From NCBI GenBank assembly GCA_900318915.1, contig ONMI01000033.1:1-45580 (forward strand): a stretch of DNA of 45,580 bases. Direction: 5' to 3'. Of this stretch, positions 9,028 to 17,299 are shown piece after piece; within the stretch, counting starts at the first letter, position 1; every line of letters begins with the position of its first letter. The notes under the pieces are model-generated. The model ran no database searches and was not told the DNA's origin. It saw nothing but the letters and a program-made list of their open reading frames with translations. The translations under genes were made by a program, and so were the position numbers. The stretch is from an uncultured Prevotellaceae bacterium (lineage in GTDB: Bacteria > Bacteroidota > Bacteroidia > Bacteroidales > Bacteroidaceae).

Positions 9028-10581
9028 TCAAATCACTTTCCACTCCTCCACGCAGCGTTTTTGGGTGGAGAAGTTCACACCAATCTTAAACAGCCTACGC
9101 GGGTCGGCGGCATACGACAGGGCATAGCCGCGTGTTTCTATCTGAGAGAGAGCCTCGTCGGCGCTCTTGTCTAGTTTAAACTCGAAGATGTAGATGTAGT
9201 CGGCCGTGCGCACCACCATGTCAGTGCGGCCGTCACTTGTGGCGTGCTCCACCTCCACATAGAGCCCCAGCAGGCGGAAGAAGAGGAACAGCACGTTCTG
9301 AAAATAAAGTTCGCTGTCTCCAACAATGCGGTAGTCAGTGTCGGCGAGCATCGCTGAGAGTCGAGTCATAAAAGCCTCGGCATCGCCCGTCTCCACCTCT
9401 CTGACGAACCGACCGATGGAAAACTGTGTGCTCTCGGGTCGGACATTGCTGTAGAAAGGCACAAGAAACCGCACGAAACCCCGCTCCACTTCTTCATTGG
9501 GAAACCCCAGGCGGTAAGTCATGAACCGGCGGTCGTAACCCTTGATAGTGAGATAACCCGATTGGTAGATTACCGGAAGGGGATTCACGCGCATAGAGTC
9601 GACACTGCCCAGCAAGTCGGACGACACTTCCTCCTCGACCAGGTTGTTAAGGTCATAGTGCGTGCTCTTGAGCACGTTCACCAGCAGTGTAGGCGTACCT
9701 GTCTCAAACCAGTAGTCGCCAAACTTGCGCTTGCTGAGCGTGTTGATGACGCTGAAGGGATTGTAGAGTCCCACGGTATCCTCACAGAAGTGGTAGCCGT
9801 CGTACTGCCGCCGCAGCATGGCATAGCACTCCTCTTTCTCCATGTGGTTGGCCTCGGACAACTTACCCACCTCACTGTCGAAATAAGAGTGTATTTCCTC
9901 CTCAGTGAGGCCGCAGATATTGTGAAATTTCCCCCACATAGAAATGTCGTCGAGATTGTTGAGGTCGCTGAAGACACTTACCTTCGACAACTTTGTCACA
10001 CCAGTGAGCAGGGCGAACCGGATGTAGCGGTCACTGCTTTTGAGCACACCATAGAAAGCTTTGAGCATGCTGCGGTACTCGTCGGCCAGCTCTTCATTGT
10101 CGAGCGTCTGCACCATCGGCTTGTCGTACTCGTCGACAAGCACCACCACGCGCTCGCCCGTCTGCTCACAGGCTCGCCGTATGATGCCCGAAAAGCGTGA
10201 GGCTGCCGTGTCTTCGGATGGATTACGACCATATATTTCCTCCCACAGCAGGAGATAACGGTTGAGAATGGAGTCGAGGTCAGAGCGCTGTCGGTAGCGT
10301 TCGGCGTTAAGGTCGAGGTGCAGCACAGGGTAGGTCTTCCATTGCTGTTCCAGCGAGGTGATGGCCAGACCTTCGAAGAGCTCGCGCTTACCTTGAAAAT
10401 AAGCTTCGAGGGTGGATATGAGCAGCGACTTTCCGAAGCGCCGTGGACGGCTCAGGAAGTAATAGCTTCCAGTATTGGCCAATTCCCACACCAAGGCGGT
10501 CTTATCGACATAGGCAAAGCCATCCTGCCGCAATTTTTCAAAATTCTGCACCCCAATGGGATATAATATCCTCTTTTCCAT
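9028..10581 (-). CDS. AAA-ATPase-like protein with C-terminal PD-(D/E)XK nuclease-like domain
   Basis: This 517-residue protein starts MEKRILYPIG; upstream ATG and other starts lie at or before the promoter's -7 element, so 10581 is preferred. The N-terminal AAA-ATPase-like domain has SRPRRFGKSLLIST (about 44-57) as P-loop and VVVLVDEYDKPM as Walker B. The C-terminal region contains GRTDMVV followed by YIFEFKL, the D...ExK core of the PD-(D/E)XK fold. Proteins of this architecture (AAA-ATPase-like plus DUF1703-type nuclease) occur in many copies per genome in Bacteroidales. Their role is not established; selfish-element or defence roles have been proposed. It is monocistronic and lies between mutS and the pectate lyase operon. 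No repeats or transposase flank it. Confidence 0.88.
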   Translation of the reverse strand: MEKRILYPIGVQNFEKLRQDGFAYVDKTALVWELANTGSYYFLSRPRRFGKSLLISTLEAYFQGKRELFEGLAITSLEQQWKTYPVLHLDLNAERYRQRSDLDSILNRYLLLWEEIYGRNPSEDTAASRFSGIIRRACEQTGERVVVLVDEYDKPMVQTLDNEELADEYRSMLKAFYGVLKSSDRYIRFALLTGVTKLSKVSVFSDLNNLDDISMWGKFHNICGLTEEEIHSYFDSEVGKLSEANHMEKEECYAMLRRQYDGYHFCEDTVGLYNPFSVINTLSKRKFGDYWFETGTPTLLVNVLKSTHYDLNNLVEEEVSSDLLGSVDSMRVNPLPVIYQSGYLTIKGYDRRFMTYRLGFPNEEVERGFVRFLVPFYSNVRPESTQFSIGRFVREVETGDAEAFMTRLSAMLADTDYRIVGDSELYFQNVLFLFFRLLGLYVEVEHATSDGRTDMVVRTADYIYIFEFKLDKSADEALSQIETRGYALSYAADPRRLFKIGVNFSTQKRCVEEWKVI

Positions 10582-10601
10582 AACTCGCGGTTTATGCATG
10601 G

Positions 10602-10633
10602 CAAAGATAGTGCAAGGCAAGTGGAAAACCAAA
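10602..10633 (-). promoter_or_regulatory. Consensus promoter of the AAA-ATPase gene
   Basis: On the minus strand TTTG, 20 bases, TATCTTTG: exact matches to both Bacteroidetes elements at the preferred spacing. The predicted transcript start is only about 14 bases before the ATG at 10581. Confidence 0.85.
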
Positions 10634-10706
10634 CAAAAAACGAGTTTTTTTACACTAAACCCCTCCCTTGAGGATGCCTGGTGTCATAACTTGTAACAAG
10701 TTACAC

Positions 10707-10747
10707 AAAAAAGTATGGGGCATAGTATTTTTTCATACTACGCCCCA
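10707..10747 (-). terminator. Terminator of the pectate lyase operon
   Basis: A 13-bp stem (10716-10728 with 10735-10747) has a 6-base loop. Its one imperfect pair becomes G-U in minus-strand RNA. In that direction the stem is followed by a six-base U-tract (complement of 10707-10712). It lies 17 bases after the pectate lyase stop. Confidence 0.88.
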
Positions 10748-10763
10748 CGCTTGATTGCTTTTC

Positions 10764-13685
10764 TTACTCTTTGATAAGCCAGATGTAGAAAAGATTGGAC
10801 GTATTGTATTTTTTGATAGTGTGCTCACCCGCCTCAAGGGTTACGCTCAGTTCCCAGTGGTCGCCCACAAATACGGCGGTAGAAGCAGCGTAATTAGCAC
10901 CGTCTACTTTTATGTCATGACCATCTGTGATGCTGAAGGCCAGCTTGAGCGTGCTTTTCTCGGTTGAGGTGAAAGAGACAACCGTCTTGCTCTCCATTTT
11001 TAGACAGTCTGTATACACCGTACCGTCTATCGTGACAGAACCCTTGCTGTTGCTGTATTTGCCGTTTTCTATTGTAAAGAAGTTGTTGGAAGGAACTTTG
11101 CCCTGGAAATGGCAGGTGATGGCATCGTCCTGGGTCTGTCCGCCTTCGCCTCCTTGACCGCCTTCGCCACCCTCACCCGGGTCACCGCCTTCACCGCTGG
11201 AGCCATTCTCATCGCCGAAGATGCCCACCAGTGACGACGCATAGCCCATGAGTGCAGACTTCAACGCTTCATCCACTTTATCATCCTTATCGGCAGCATC
11301 GGTGAACGTCCATTTGAAGTCGCCGTGGTTCAAGCGTCCTGCGCCGTACCATCCAACCACTTTTGCCGGCACATCGGCAGCCTCATCGGCCGTGTAGCTG
11401 TACATCAGACCCGCGGTGGTGTCGAAGTTGTTGTAGCTTCCGCCGCCCTGCAGCGCTTTTACCGTGGCCGGCACCTGCTCCTCGCGGCTCTGCGCCTCGA
11501 AAGCATCGAAATGGACGCTGGTGTCTATACCGAGCGAGGCAGCCGCCACCATCTTGCCTTTGGTGAGCATGGAAGAGGCATTGTAGGGCCAATACGAACT
11601 AGTGGCGCCGGTGATGACATTGCCGTACGACTTGATGCTGCCACCGTCCTCATCGCTGAAAGTGCCGTTGTCGGAATTGTAAGTGCCCGTGCCGGCATAC
11701 AGGTCATTGCCCTGCATGGAGGTAAGCATCGGGAACTTGCAGTTGCGGAAGTAGTTGCCCTCCACAAACACGCTGCTGCCCGTAGTGGCGCCCACGCCAT
11801 ATTTGGAGTTGCCGTCGAAATAGTTGTTCCACACATGCACGCTCATCACGCGCACACGCGGATGGCGCGAGTCGCTGTGGTCGAACCAGTTGTGGTCGTA
11901 GCTGATATAGTTGGGACCGTTCTCCTTGGTCATTCCGCAGAGCGACGACTTGCCGGCATCCCAGAAATGGTTGTAGGCTACGGTGATATACTGCGAGTTG
12001 CCTTTCACGTCGATAGACCCGTCGCCCTTTTTCTGGTCACTATCACTGCCTGGCTGCCCGTAGAAGATGTCGATGTGGTGCACCCAAACATTCTTGTTGT
12101 CCGTATCGATGGAGATGGCATCGTCCATAAACATCATGACGGCGAAATTGCGCAGTTCCACACTGCTTGCCCCATGCAGCAGGAAACCGAAATTCTTGAT
12201 GGTGGCATCGTCGCCGATACCCTCAAAGGTCATATTCAGCTCATTGTCCTTGTTGCTCTTCACCTGCAGGCCCTCGGCAGAGCTGCTGATATGGTCCAGG
12301 TCGCTCAGGTCGATGGTGCCGATGAAACGGAAAGCGATGGGCGTGGAGTCGTAGCCCTTGAGATAATTGTCGAGAATGGTCTGCAGACCCACACTGGTGG
12401 TGGTGGCGCCGCTGGAGCTGGTTATCACGTCGCAGGTCACGGTCTTGGCCGTATTGGCGGTGACATAGAGCACCCGGGCGCCGCTCTTGAGCGAACCGTC
12501 GTGGTTGTAGGCTCCCACACCCTCTGCATGGTTGAGGAAAGCGAATCCGTCGCGCTGATAGTTGATTACCTCCATATCGGTCGCCTCGCCGCTGGCGCTC
12601 ATTTCAGCCCCCTCGCTGTCTACGGCTACCACCTTCATGGAATAGGAGCCACTGACGAGTCCCACCACATCGGCGCGTCCGTAGGTACCGTAGTTGCGCA
12701 CCAGCTGCTCATCTATCTTGGTATAGTCGACATATCGGCCACCTTTCACATAAACATGGTAGCTCTCGGCACCCTCCACAAGGTTCCATTTCACATAAGC
12801 CGTCTCGTACCATCCGCGGGCCTCGGTTATCTCGATGCCGTTGTCGGTCACCACACCCTCGGGAATATCGGCCAGCGGTTTGGAGAAGGAGATGTTGCGC
12901 ACGGAGCCATAGAACACATCCTGCTCATTCTGCCTGGTACTCACCGTGACGGTCGACTTCTCCTTGTCCACATCCACACGGCTCAAGTCGTCCGTGTTGT
13001 AATAGAGAATATTGCTGTTGTCGAGCGACACCTGCATCTGCCGCGCATTGAAGTCCTTACCCACGTTGTGGCTGTAGGCATCCTGGTAGGTGTCAGTGGT
13101 GCTGCCCTGAATGGAGGTAGGCACACCACTGACCGTCAAGTTGTATATATAGATACCGCCCCCGTTGGGGGTGAGGGTCACCTTTCCGTCGGCCTCCACG
13201 ATACCGATGGCTCTGGTGCGGGCGGTGGTCTTCTCAAAGCCTTCCATATCACGCAGGTTGGTGGCCGTGATGCCACGGGCATTACCGCTGCTGGAAGTGG
13301 CGAACTCCACCGTCAGTTCCTGCCCCTTCTTCAGATTGGGAATGATCACCGTCACCTTGGTGCCGTTGGCCCACATACGGGCATCGCTGCCCAGTCCGAA
13401 GCGCACACTGCCATTATTGTCATCGGTCGTGGTGGTGAAAAGCAGGCCCTGGGTGATGGTCAGTTCCGCGCCGTTGGCCATGAGCGGCGCCTCCGTCTGT
13501 GCAGCGGTATACGACCAGCGGTCCTTGCTGCTGTCCTTTTTCCAATTACTGTCCTGACCCATATTGGTCTGGTCGCCGCTGCCGAGACTGGTGAAATCCC
13601 AGGCCGACTGCGCATAACCTTTTCCAAGGCCCATGAAGGCCATGCAGAGCATAAGCAAACCTGAAAATATAGTATGTTTTCTCAT
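10764..13685 (-). CDS. Secreted pectate lyase, polysaccharide lyase family 1, multidomain
   Basis: This 973-residue protein has a clear signal peptide (cleavage after GYAQ, near residue 26). An N-terminal beta-rich domain is followed by a fibronectin III-like stretch (about 285-360, YVKWNLVEGAESYHVYV). A parallel beta-helix pectate lyase domain (about 430-720) comes next. It has repeated N-rich rungs such as VWVHHIDI, calcium-site-like aspartates in DAISIDTD and DGSIDVKG, and RHPRVR (about 607-612), likely holding the catalytic arginine. A Gly/Glu-rich linker (about 825-848) leads to a C-terminal domain ending NTSNLFYIWLIKE. It should cleave polygalacturonate by beta-elimination outside the cell. 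It is the last gene of a three-gene operon. No SusC/SusD pair is adjacent, so it is not in a standard utilisation locus. Confidence 0.9.
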   Translation of the reverse strand: MRKHTIFSGLLMLCMAFMGLGKGYAQSAWDFTSLGSGDQTNMGQDSNWKKDSSKDRWSYTAAQTEAPLMANGAELTITQGLLFTTTTDDNNGSVRFGLGSDARMWANGTKVTVIIPNLKKGQELTVEFATSSSGNARGITATNLRDMEGFEKTTARTRAIGIVEADGKVTLTPNGGGIYIYNLTVSGVPTSIQGSTTDTYQDAYSHNVGKDFNARQMQVSLDNSNILYYNTDDLSRVDVDKEKSTVTVSTRQNEQDVFYGSVRNISFSKPLADIPEGVVTDNGIEITEARGWYETAYVKWNLVEGAESYHVYVKGGRYVDYTKIDEQLVRNYGTYGRADVVGLVSGSYSMKVVAVDSEGAEMSASGEATDMEVINYQRDGFAFLNHAEGVGAYNHDGSLKSGARVLYVTANTAKTVTCDVITSSSGATTTSVGLQTILDNYLKGYDSTPIAFRFIGTIDLSDLDHISSSAEGLQVKSNKDNELNMTFEGIGDDATIKNFGFLLHGASSVELRNFAVMMFMDDAISIDTDNKNVWVHHIDIFYGQPGSDSDQKKGDGSIDVKGNSQYITVAYNHFWDAGKSSLCGMTKENGPNYISYDHNWFDHSDSRHPRVRVMSVHVWNNYFDGNSKYGVGATTGSSVFVEGNYFRNCKFPMLTSMQGNDLYAGTGTYNSDNGTFSDEDGGSIKSYGNVITGATSSYWPYNASSMLTKGKMVAAASLGIDTSVHFDAFEAQSREEQVPATVKALQGGGSYNNFDTTAGLMYSYTADEAADVPAKVVGWYGAGRLNHGDFKWTFTDAADKDDKVDEALKSALMGYASSLVGIFGDENGSSGEGGDPGEGGEGGQGGEGGQTQDDAITCHFQGKVPSNNFFTIENGKYSNSKGSVTIDGTVYTDCLKMESKTVVSFTSTEKSTLKLAFSITDGHDIKVDGANYAASTAVFVGDHWELSVTLEAGEHTIKKYNTSNLFYIWLIKE

Positions 13686-13700
13686 AATCTTTTGTCTCCT

Positions 13701-13877
13701 TTAATCATTCATGTCCCATACTTCAAAAATACTCACCGCTTGGTCGTCGCCGTTGCCTTCTCCCTCTTCCATCGCGATTCCGCTCTTTCCACCATTTATG
13801 GTGATGGAAAAGTCCATAATATTGATGGTGACGGCGCACACATGCTCTATCTGGGGTGTGATATATTGTTTCTTCAT
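13701..13877 (-). CDS. Small protein of 58 residues, function unknown
   Basis: The start ATG is at 13877 (MKKQYITPQIEHV); a GTG three codons upstream is possible. The protein begins with a short Lys-rich segment and a hydrophobic stretch (VCAVTINIMDFSITI), then turns Gly/Ser-rich and acidic. It has no signal peptide or transmembrane helix I can defend. The opening pattern MKKxYIxPxxxxV recurs in short Bacteroidales proteins that I recognise but that lack an assigned function. It is the middle gene of an operon, 15 bases after the exported protein gene and 15 bases before the pectate lyase. That spacing supports real translation. Confidence 0.65.
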   Translation of the reverse strand: MKKQYITPQIEHVCAVTINIMDFSITINGGKSGIAMEEGEGNGDDQAVSIFEVWDMND

Positions 13878-13892
13878 ACAGCGCACTCTTTA

Positions 13893-14774
13893 TTATTTAA
13901 CAACCACTTTTCTACCATTCACAATATAGACACCCTTGGACAGACCCACGGTCGAATGGCCCACCAACTGTCCGCCCAGACTGTAGACACCTCTGTTGCC
14001 CTGCACGCGCTCAAAACTCACACCCTCTATACCGAGCAAATCATTGTCGATAGAGAAAGAGGTGACACTGCTTTCGCTGTTCAGGGCAGCAAGATAGGCA
14101 TGGAAAGGCTTGATGGTGTTTCCGGCTGCCAGTTTCTTTACTTTGTTGCCGTTGGCAAAGTAGTAGATATTGCCTTCGGGCACCTCATCGAGAATGGTGC
14201 CCACAAAATGGTATCCCACACCCAGCATCGTATTGCCCGACACCAGATTGCTGAGCGTGATGTCCTGCAAGGTAAACTCGGCCACTTCCTCGGCAGGCTG
14301 TATGAGATAGGGTATGCCGCAGAGCATGCTCTCCACCGTGTTGAAATTGACATTCTTGTCACTCTCCACATCAAACTCTGCCACCATGGTTCCCTCGCCG
14401 AACACCTCGGCAATGGCAGCCGCCGGCATGTCGAAAGGCAGGCAGATGGTGTTCCACTGGTCTTTCTTGAGAGAGCGCACCACATGTACATTAACCAACC
14501 GCTTGCCGAATGTCTTCAGGGTGGAGAGGTTGTCGAAGCCATCGGCCTCGCTCAGCTTTGCCGTATAGCCGAAAGAAATCTGCACATCACTCATGTCTTC
14601 AGTCTGAGAAGTCCCGTCGGCATAGGAAAGCGTCACCCTATCACCAGCAAAAACAATGCTGGTGGCAAAGTTGTTCACATTCGTTCCAGCCACAGTGACG
14701 GTCTCTTCAGTGTCGGCCAGCAGGCTCAAAGAGAAACAGGCCAGCAACAGGGAAAAATAGGTTCGTAGTTTCAT
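13893..14774 (-). CDS. Exported protein with type IX-like C-terminal sorting tail
   Basis: The 293-residue product begins with a signal peptide (MKLRTYFSLLLACFSLSLLA). The middle is beta-rich with no enzyme motif I recognise. The C-terminal 40 residues read GVYSLGGQLVGHS, then LSKGVYIVNGRKVVVK, which resembles the type A sorting domain that directs cargo through the type IX secretion system. It is the first gene of the operon with the 58-residue protein and the pectate lyase, so a role on the cell surface or in polysaccharide binding is plausible but unproven. Confidence 0.75.
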   Translation of the reverse strand: MKLRTYFSLLLACFSLSLLADTEETVTVAGTNVNNFATSIVFAGDRVTLSYADGTSQTEDMSDVQISFGYTAKLSEADGFDNLSTLKTFGKRLVNVHVVRSLKKDQWNTICLPFDMPAAAIAEVFGEGTMVAEFDVESDKNVNFNTVESMLCGIPYLIQPAEEVAEFTLQDITLSNLVSGNTMLGVGYHFVGTILDEVPEGNIYYFANGNKVKKLAAGNTIKPFHAYLAALNSESSVTSFSIDNDLLGIEGVSFERVQGNRGVYSLGGQLVGHSTVGLSKGVYIVNGRKVVVK

Positions 14775-14837
14775 TTTTCTTTATTATATAATACAAATTA
14801 TTACGTAACGTATTGAAGGTAAGATGTTTTACAGCGG

Positions 14838-14868
14838 CAAAGTTAGTCAAAATACTTATCAATTCAGA
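14838..14868 (-). promoter_or_regulatory. Promoter of the pectate lyase operon
   Basis: On the minus strand TCTG, 19 bases, TAACTTTG: an exact -7 element and 3/4 of the -33 element. The predicted leader is about 57 bases. It abuts the putative origin region. Confidence 0.65.
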
Positions 14869-14924
14869 ATAAGAACCATTTTATACCCTTAACAAAATAC
14901 GAAAACGTTTGCAGCGGCGAGAAT

Positions 14925-15304
14925 AGTTTTCCACACCCGATTGTGGAAAACTTGTGTAAAAACGTGGGATAAACCAACAACACAGGTGTTGATAACCGAA
15001 GACCGACTGCCAGGTTGGGATAAAAAAGGGTAACAGCATACTTTTTCCTCATTTTTTCAACGATTTTTGGTGAGAAAAAGATATAAAGTTATTAATTTTG
15101 CAACAGATATCAGAAATGTGCATAAAGTGGAAAAGAAGCTGATTATCAGCAGGAAAATTTCCACAAAATGTGTGGATAAACAAGGATAGAGATATGGAAA
15201 ACCAAAACACCAACTTTTTTGGCAAAAAGTTATGCACTTTTCCATAGCCTATCATCATCAACAAAGTATTTTTTTAAAAAAGAAAAACATAAAAATATAA
15301 TGAT
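14925..15304. other. oriC: Candidate chromosomal replication origin: DnaA-box cluster and AT-rich region
   Basis: This gene-free stretch contains one exact DnaA box (TGTGGATAA, 15171-15179). Four boxes with one mismatch lie at 14927-14935, 14942-14950, 14987-14995 and 15117-15125, with weaker ones at 15015-15023, 15126-15134 and 15157-15165. Two pairs face each other: 14925-14935 with 14942-14952 form a perfect 11-bp inverted repeat, and 15157-15165 faces the exact box. Long A/T runs follow (15040-15120, 15190-15304), suitable for unwinding. Chance would give well under one such box in 530 bases. Base counts suggest a C-rich to G-rich change of the plus strand across this point. dnaA is not in the window, which is not unusual in Bacteroidetes. 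The alternative is a DnaA-regulated promoter for nadA. Confidence 0.6.
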
Positions 15305-16297
15305 ATGGAGTTGAAAAAAGAATGGATAGCCCAGGGTTACATCGATGAGCCTGTGGAAGAAGGTATAGATCTGAAGAAAGCCATCCGCGAGATGTGTCGT
15401 GAGAAAGACGCCATCATCCTGGCCCACTATTACACACATGGAGAGATACAAGAGATAGCCGATTTCATCGGCGACTCGCTGGCGCTGGCCCAGAAGGCGG
15501 CCAAGACCACCGCCAAGATTATCGTGATGTGCGGTGTGCACTTCATGGCCGAGACCGACAAGATACTCTGTCCCGACAAACTGGTGCTCGTGCCCGACCT
15601 GAATGCCGGCTGCAGTCTGGCCGACTCCTGCCGGGCGGAAGACCTGCGCAAATTCAAGGAAGAGCATCCCGGCTATCAGGTGGTGAGCTATGTGAATACC
15701 ACGGCCGCCGTGAAGGCCCTCACCGATGTGGTGGTTACCTCGGGCAATGCCAAGAAAATAATCGACACCTTCCCCCAGGACGCCAAGATCATTTTCGGCC
15801 CCGACTATAACCTGGGCAGCTATATCAACGCCGTCACGGGCCGCGACATGCTGCTGTGGCATGGCGGCTGCCATGTGCATGAGCGCTTCTCGGTCGATGA
15901 GATAGTGAAGCTGAAGGAGGCCCATCCCGCCGCCAAGGTGTTGGCCCATCCCGAGTGCAAGGGTCCGGTGCTTGCTGTGGCTGATGTGGTGGGCAGCACG
16001 GCCGTGTTGCTCAACTATGCCATTGCCCATCCCGAAGAGGAGTATATCGTGGCCACAGAGGCCGGTATTCTGCACGAGATGCGCCGCAACTGTCCCGACA
16101 CGGTGTTCCATCCCGTTCCTCCCGAGATATCAGAGGGTGGGGTAGGCTGCAGCTGCAACGAGTGCGACTACATGAAGATGAACAGTCTGGAGAAAATTTA
16201 CAATACGCTGAAGTATGAATGGCCTTCGGTCGATGTGGACAGTGAGATAGCCCGTGAGGCTGTGAAGCCCATCGAGCGCATGCTTTCGCTCAGCTAA
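15305..16297 (+). CDS. nadA: Quinolinate synthase NadA
   Basis: NadA condenses iminoaspartate with dihydroxyacetone phosphate to quinolinate in de novo NAD synthesis, using an oxygen-sensitive 4Fe-4S cluster. The 330-residue protein has the likely cluster ligands C103 (NAGCSLADSC), C189 (WHGGCHVHERF) and C287 in the GCSCNECDYM motif. Other family signatures include LAHYYTHGEIQEIADFIGDS and EAGILHEMRR. The start at 15305 follows the AT-rich region; I could not find a consensus promoter. nadB and nadC, often adjacent, are not in the window. Its stop codon overlaps the stop of the convergent acyltransferase gene by 4 bases. Confidence 0.95.
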   Translation: MELKKEWIAQGYIDEPVEEGIDLKKAIREMCREKDAIILAHYYTHGEIQEIADFIGDSLALAQKAAKTTAKIIVMCGVHFMAETDKILCPDKLVLVPDLNAGCSLADSCRAEDLRKFKEEHPGYQVVSYVNTTAAVKALTDVVVTSGNAKKIIDTFPQDAKIIFGPDYNLGSYINAVTGRDMLLWHGGCHVHERFSVDEIVKLKEAHPAAKVLAHPECKGPVLAVADVVGSTAVLLNYAIAHPEEEYIVATEAGILHEMRRNCPDTVFHPVPPEISEGGVGCSCNECDYMKMNSLEKIYNTLKYEWPSVDVDSEIAREAVKPIERMLSLS

Positions 16298-17298
16298 TTT
16301 CCTTTTTTCTGCCCCGCCATAAAAGGCAAATACCGGTAAATAAACCAGGTGATGGCGGTGGCTATGAGGTATACGGCTATGAAGGCGGTTACCACCCGGT
16401 AATAATGTCCTTCGTAGCCGTAGCCCGTTTTGTTCAGCACGAAGCTCACCAGGGTGGGTACGGCTCCGCAGATGAAGTAATATACCAGGCTGTGGCATCC
16501 TGTCCAGCACACCATCCCTATAGGCCGCATCATTCGGCACAGCGACACGACGATATAGGCCGAGAGGCATCCGTCGGCCAGCAGCAGGATATAACTGCTG
16601 ATGTGTATCGGTTCGGCCGTGAGAAACACACCGTTTCTGCATTCCATATATTTCATTATTATCCATAATAGAATAAGAATAAGTAGAATATATGATGATG
16701 CAGTGTGTATAACTTTCTCCTTCAGGTGGTAGAGATAGCCTAAATAGATGAAAATGAGAAACAAGAGGGCATTGGTCCAATGCCAAAAATAAGGTGGATA
16801 ATGGTGGAAATCAGGGTAAAAAGCATTGAGCAGCGCCATCAGAAAGAAAGCGGCGCAACAGAGTGTGGATAAAACAGCGGTTTTTCCCTTGGTTATCCAC
16901 AGCAGCAGGGAAAAAATAAGCTCTGCCGTAATCAGCGTGGCCACAAACCAGGATGCCTGACCGGTGAGAATGTCAGTCAGTGTCTGCAGTGAAACCGGTG
17001 TGTGGTGAAACAGATGCTTGGGCAGGGCCAACAGGGCGGTGAAGATGAAATAGGGCACCACCAGGCTGCGCACCACAGCTTTCAATTTGTAGACCGGCGA
17101 GAAGGTCTTTCCCTCTTTATAAAAGAGGTATCCGGAAAGGAAGAAGAAGATGATGAGCGCATTCTCCACATACACCACATAGGGAACGATGTCATGGCCG
17201 GCATAGTACATTTCGGTGTGGAAGAACAGTATGGCCATCATACAGAGCCCACGCGCCATGTCTATCCATTGCTTTCTGGCAGGCTTCGCAGTGTCCAT
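16294..17298 (-). CDS. Membrane acyltransferase, acyltransferase 3 family
   Basis: This 334-residue integral membrane protein has about ten hydrophobic segments. It begins with the family signature WIDMARGLCMMAILFFHTEM, in which R and H are the conserved residues, and has FFLSGYLFYKEG. Members transfer acyl groups to sugars of exopolysaccharide, LPS or other envelope glycans, in the inner membrane. The acceptor is unknown. It is the last gene of the leuS operon, with a single base between the porZ stop and its ATG, so the two are probably translationally coupled. That context suggests an envelope glycan as substrate. Confidence 0.85.
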   Translation of the reverse strand: MDTAKPARKQWIDMARGLCMMAILFFHTEMYYAGHDIVPYVVYVENALIIFFFLSGYLFYKEGKTFSPVYKLKAVVRSLVVPYFIFTALLALPKHLFHHTPVSLQTLTDILTGQASWFVATLITAELIFSLLLWITKGKTAVLSTLCCAAFFLMALLNAFYPDFHHYPPYFWHWTNALLFLIFIYLGYLYHLKEKVIHTASSYILLILILLWIIMKYMECRNGVFLTAEPIHISSYILLLADGCLSAYIVVSLCRMMRPIGMVCWTGCHSLVYYFICGAVPTLVSFVLNKTGYGYEGHYYRVVTAFIAVYLIATAITWFIYRYLPFMAGQKKGN

Positions 17299-17299
17299 T

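Noticed and set aside
11325-13664. A 779-codon open frame on the plus strand
   Set aside because: It lies wholly antisense to the pectate lyase gene, whose signal peptide, family motifs and terminator are clear. Its translation is His/Val/Gly-rich without recognisable domains.
10764-14774. A polysaccharide utilisation locus around the pectate lyase
   Set aside because: No SusC/SusD pair, other carbohydrate enzymes or sensor-regulator is nearby; the operon has only three genes.
14775-15304. A replication terminus (dif) in this gap
   Set aside because: The apparent plus-strand change from C-rich to G-rich is the direction expected at an origin, and I saw no dif-like 28-base site.
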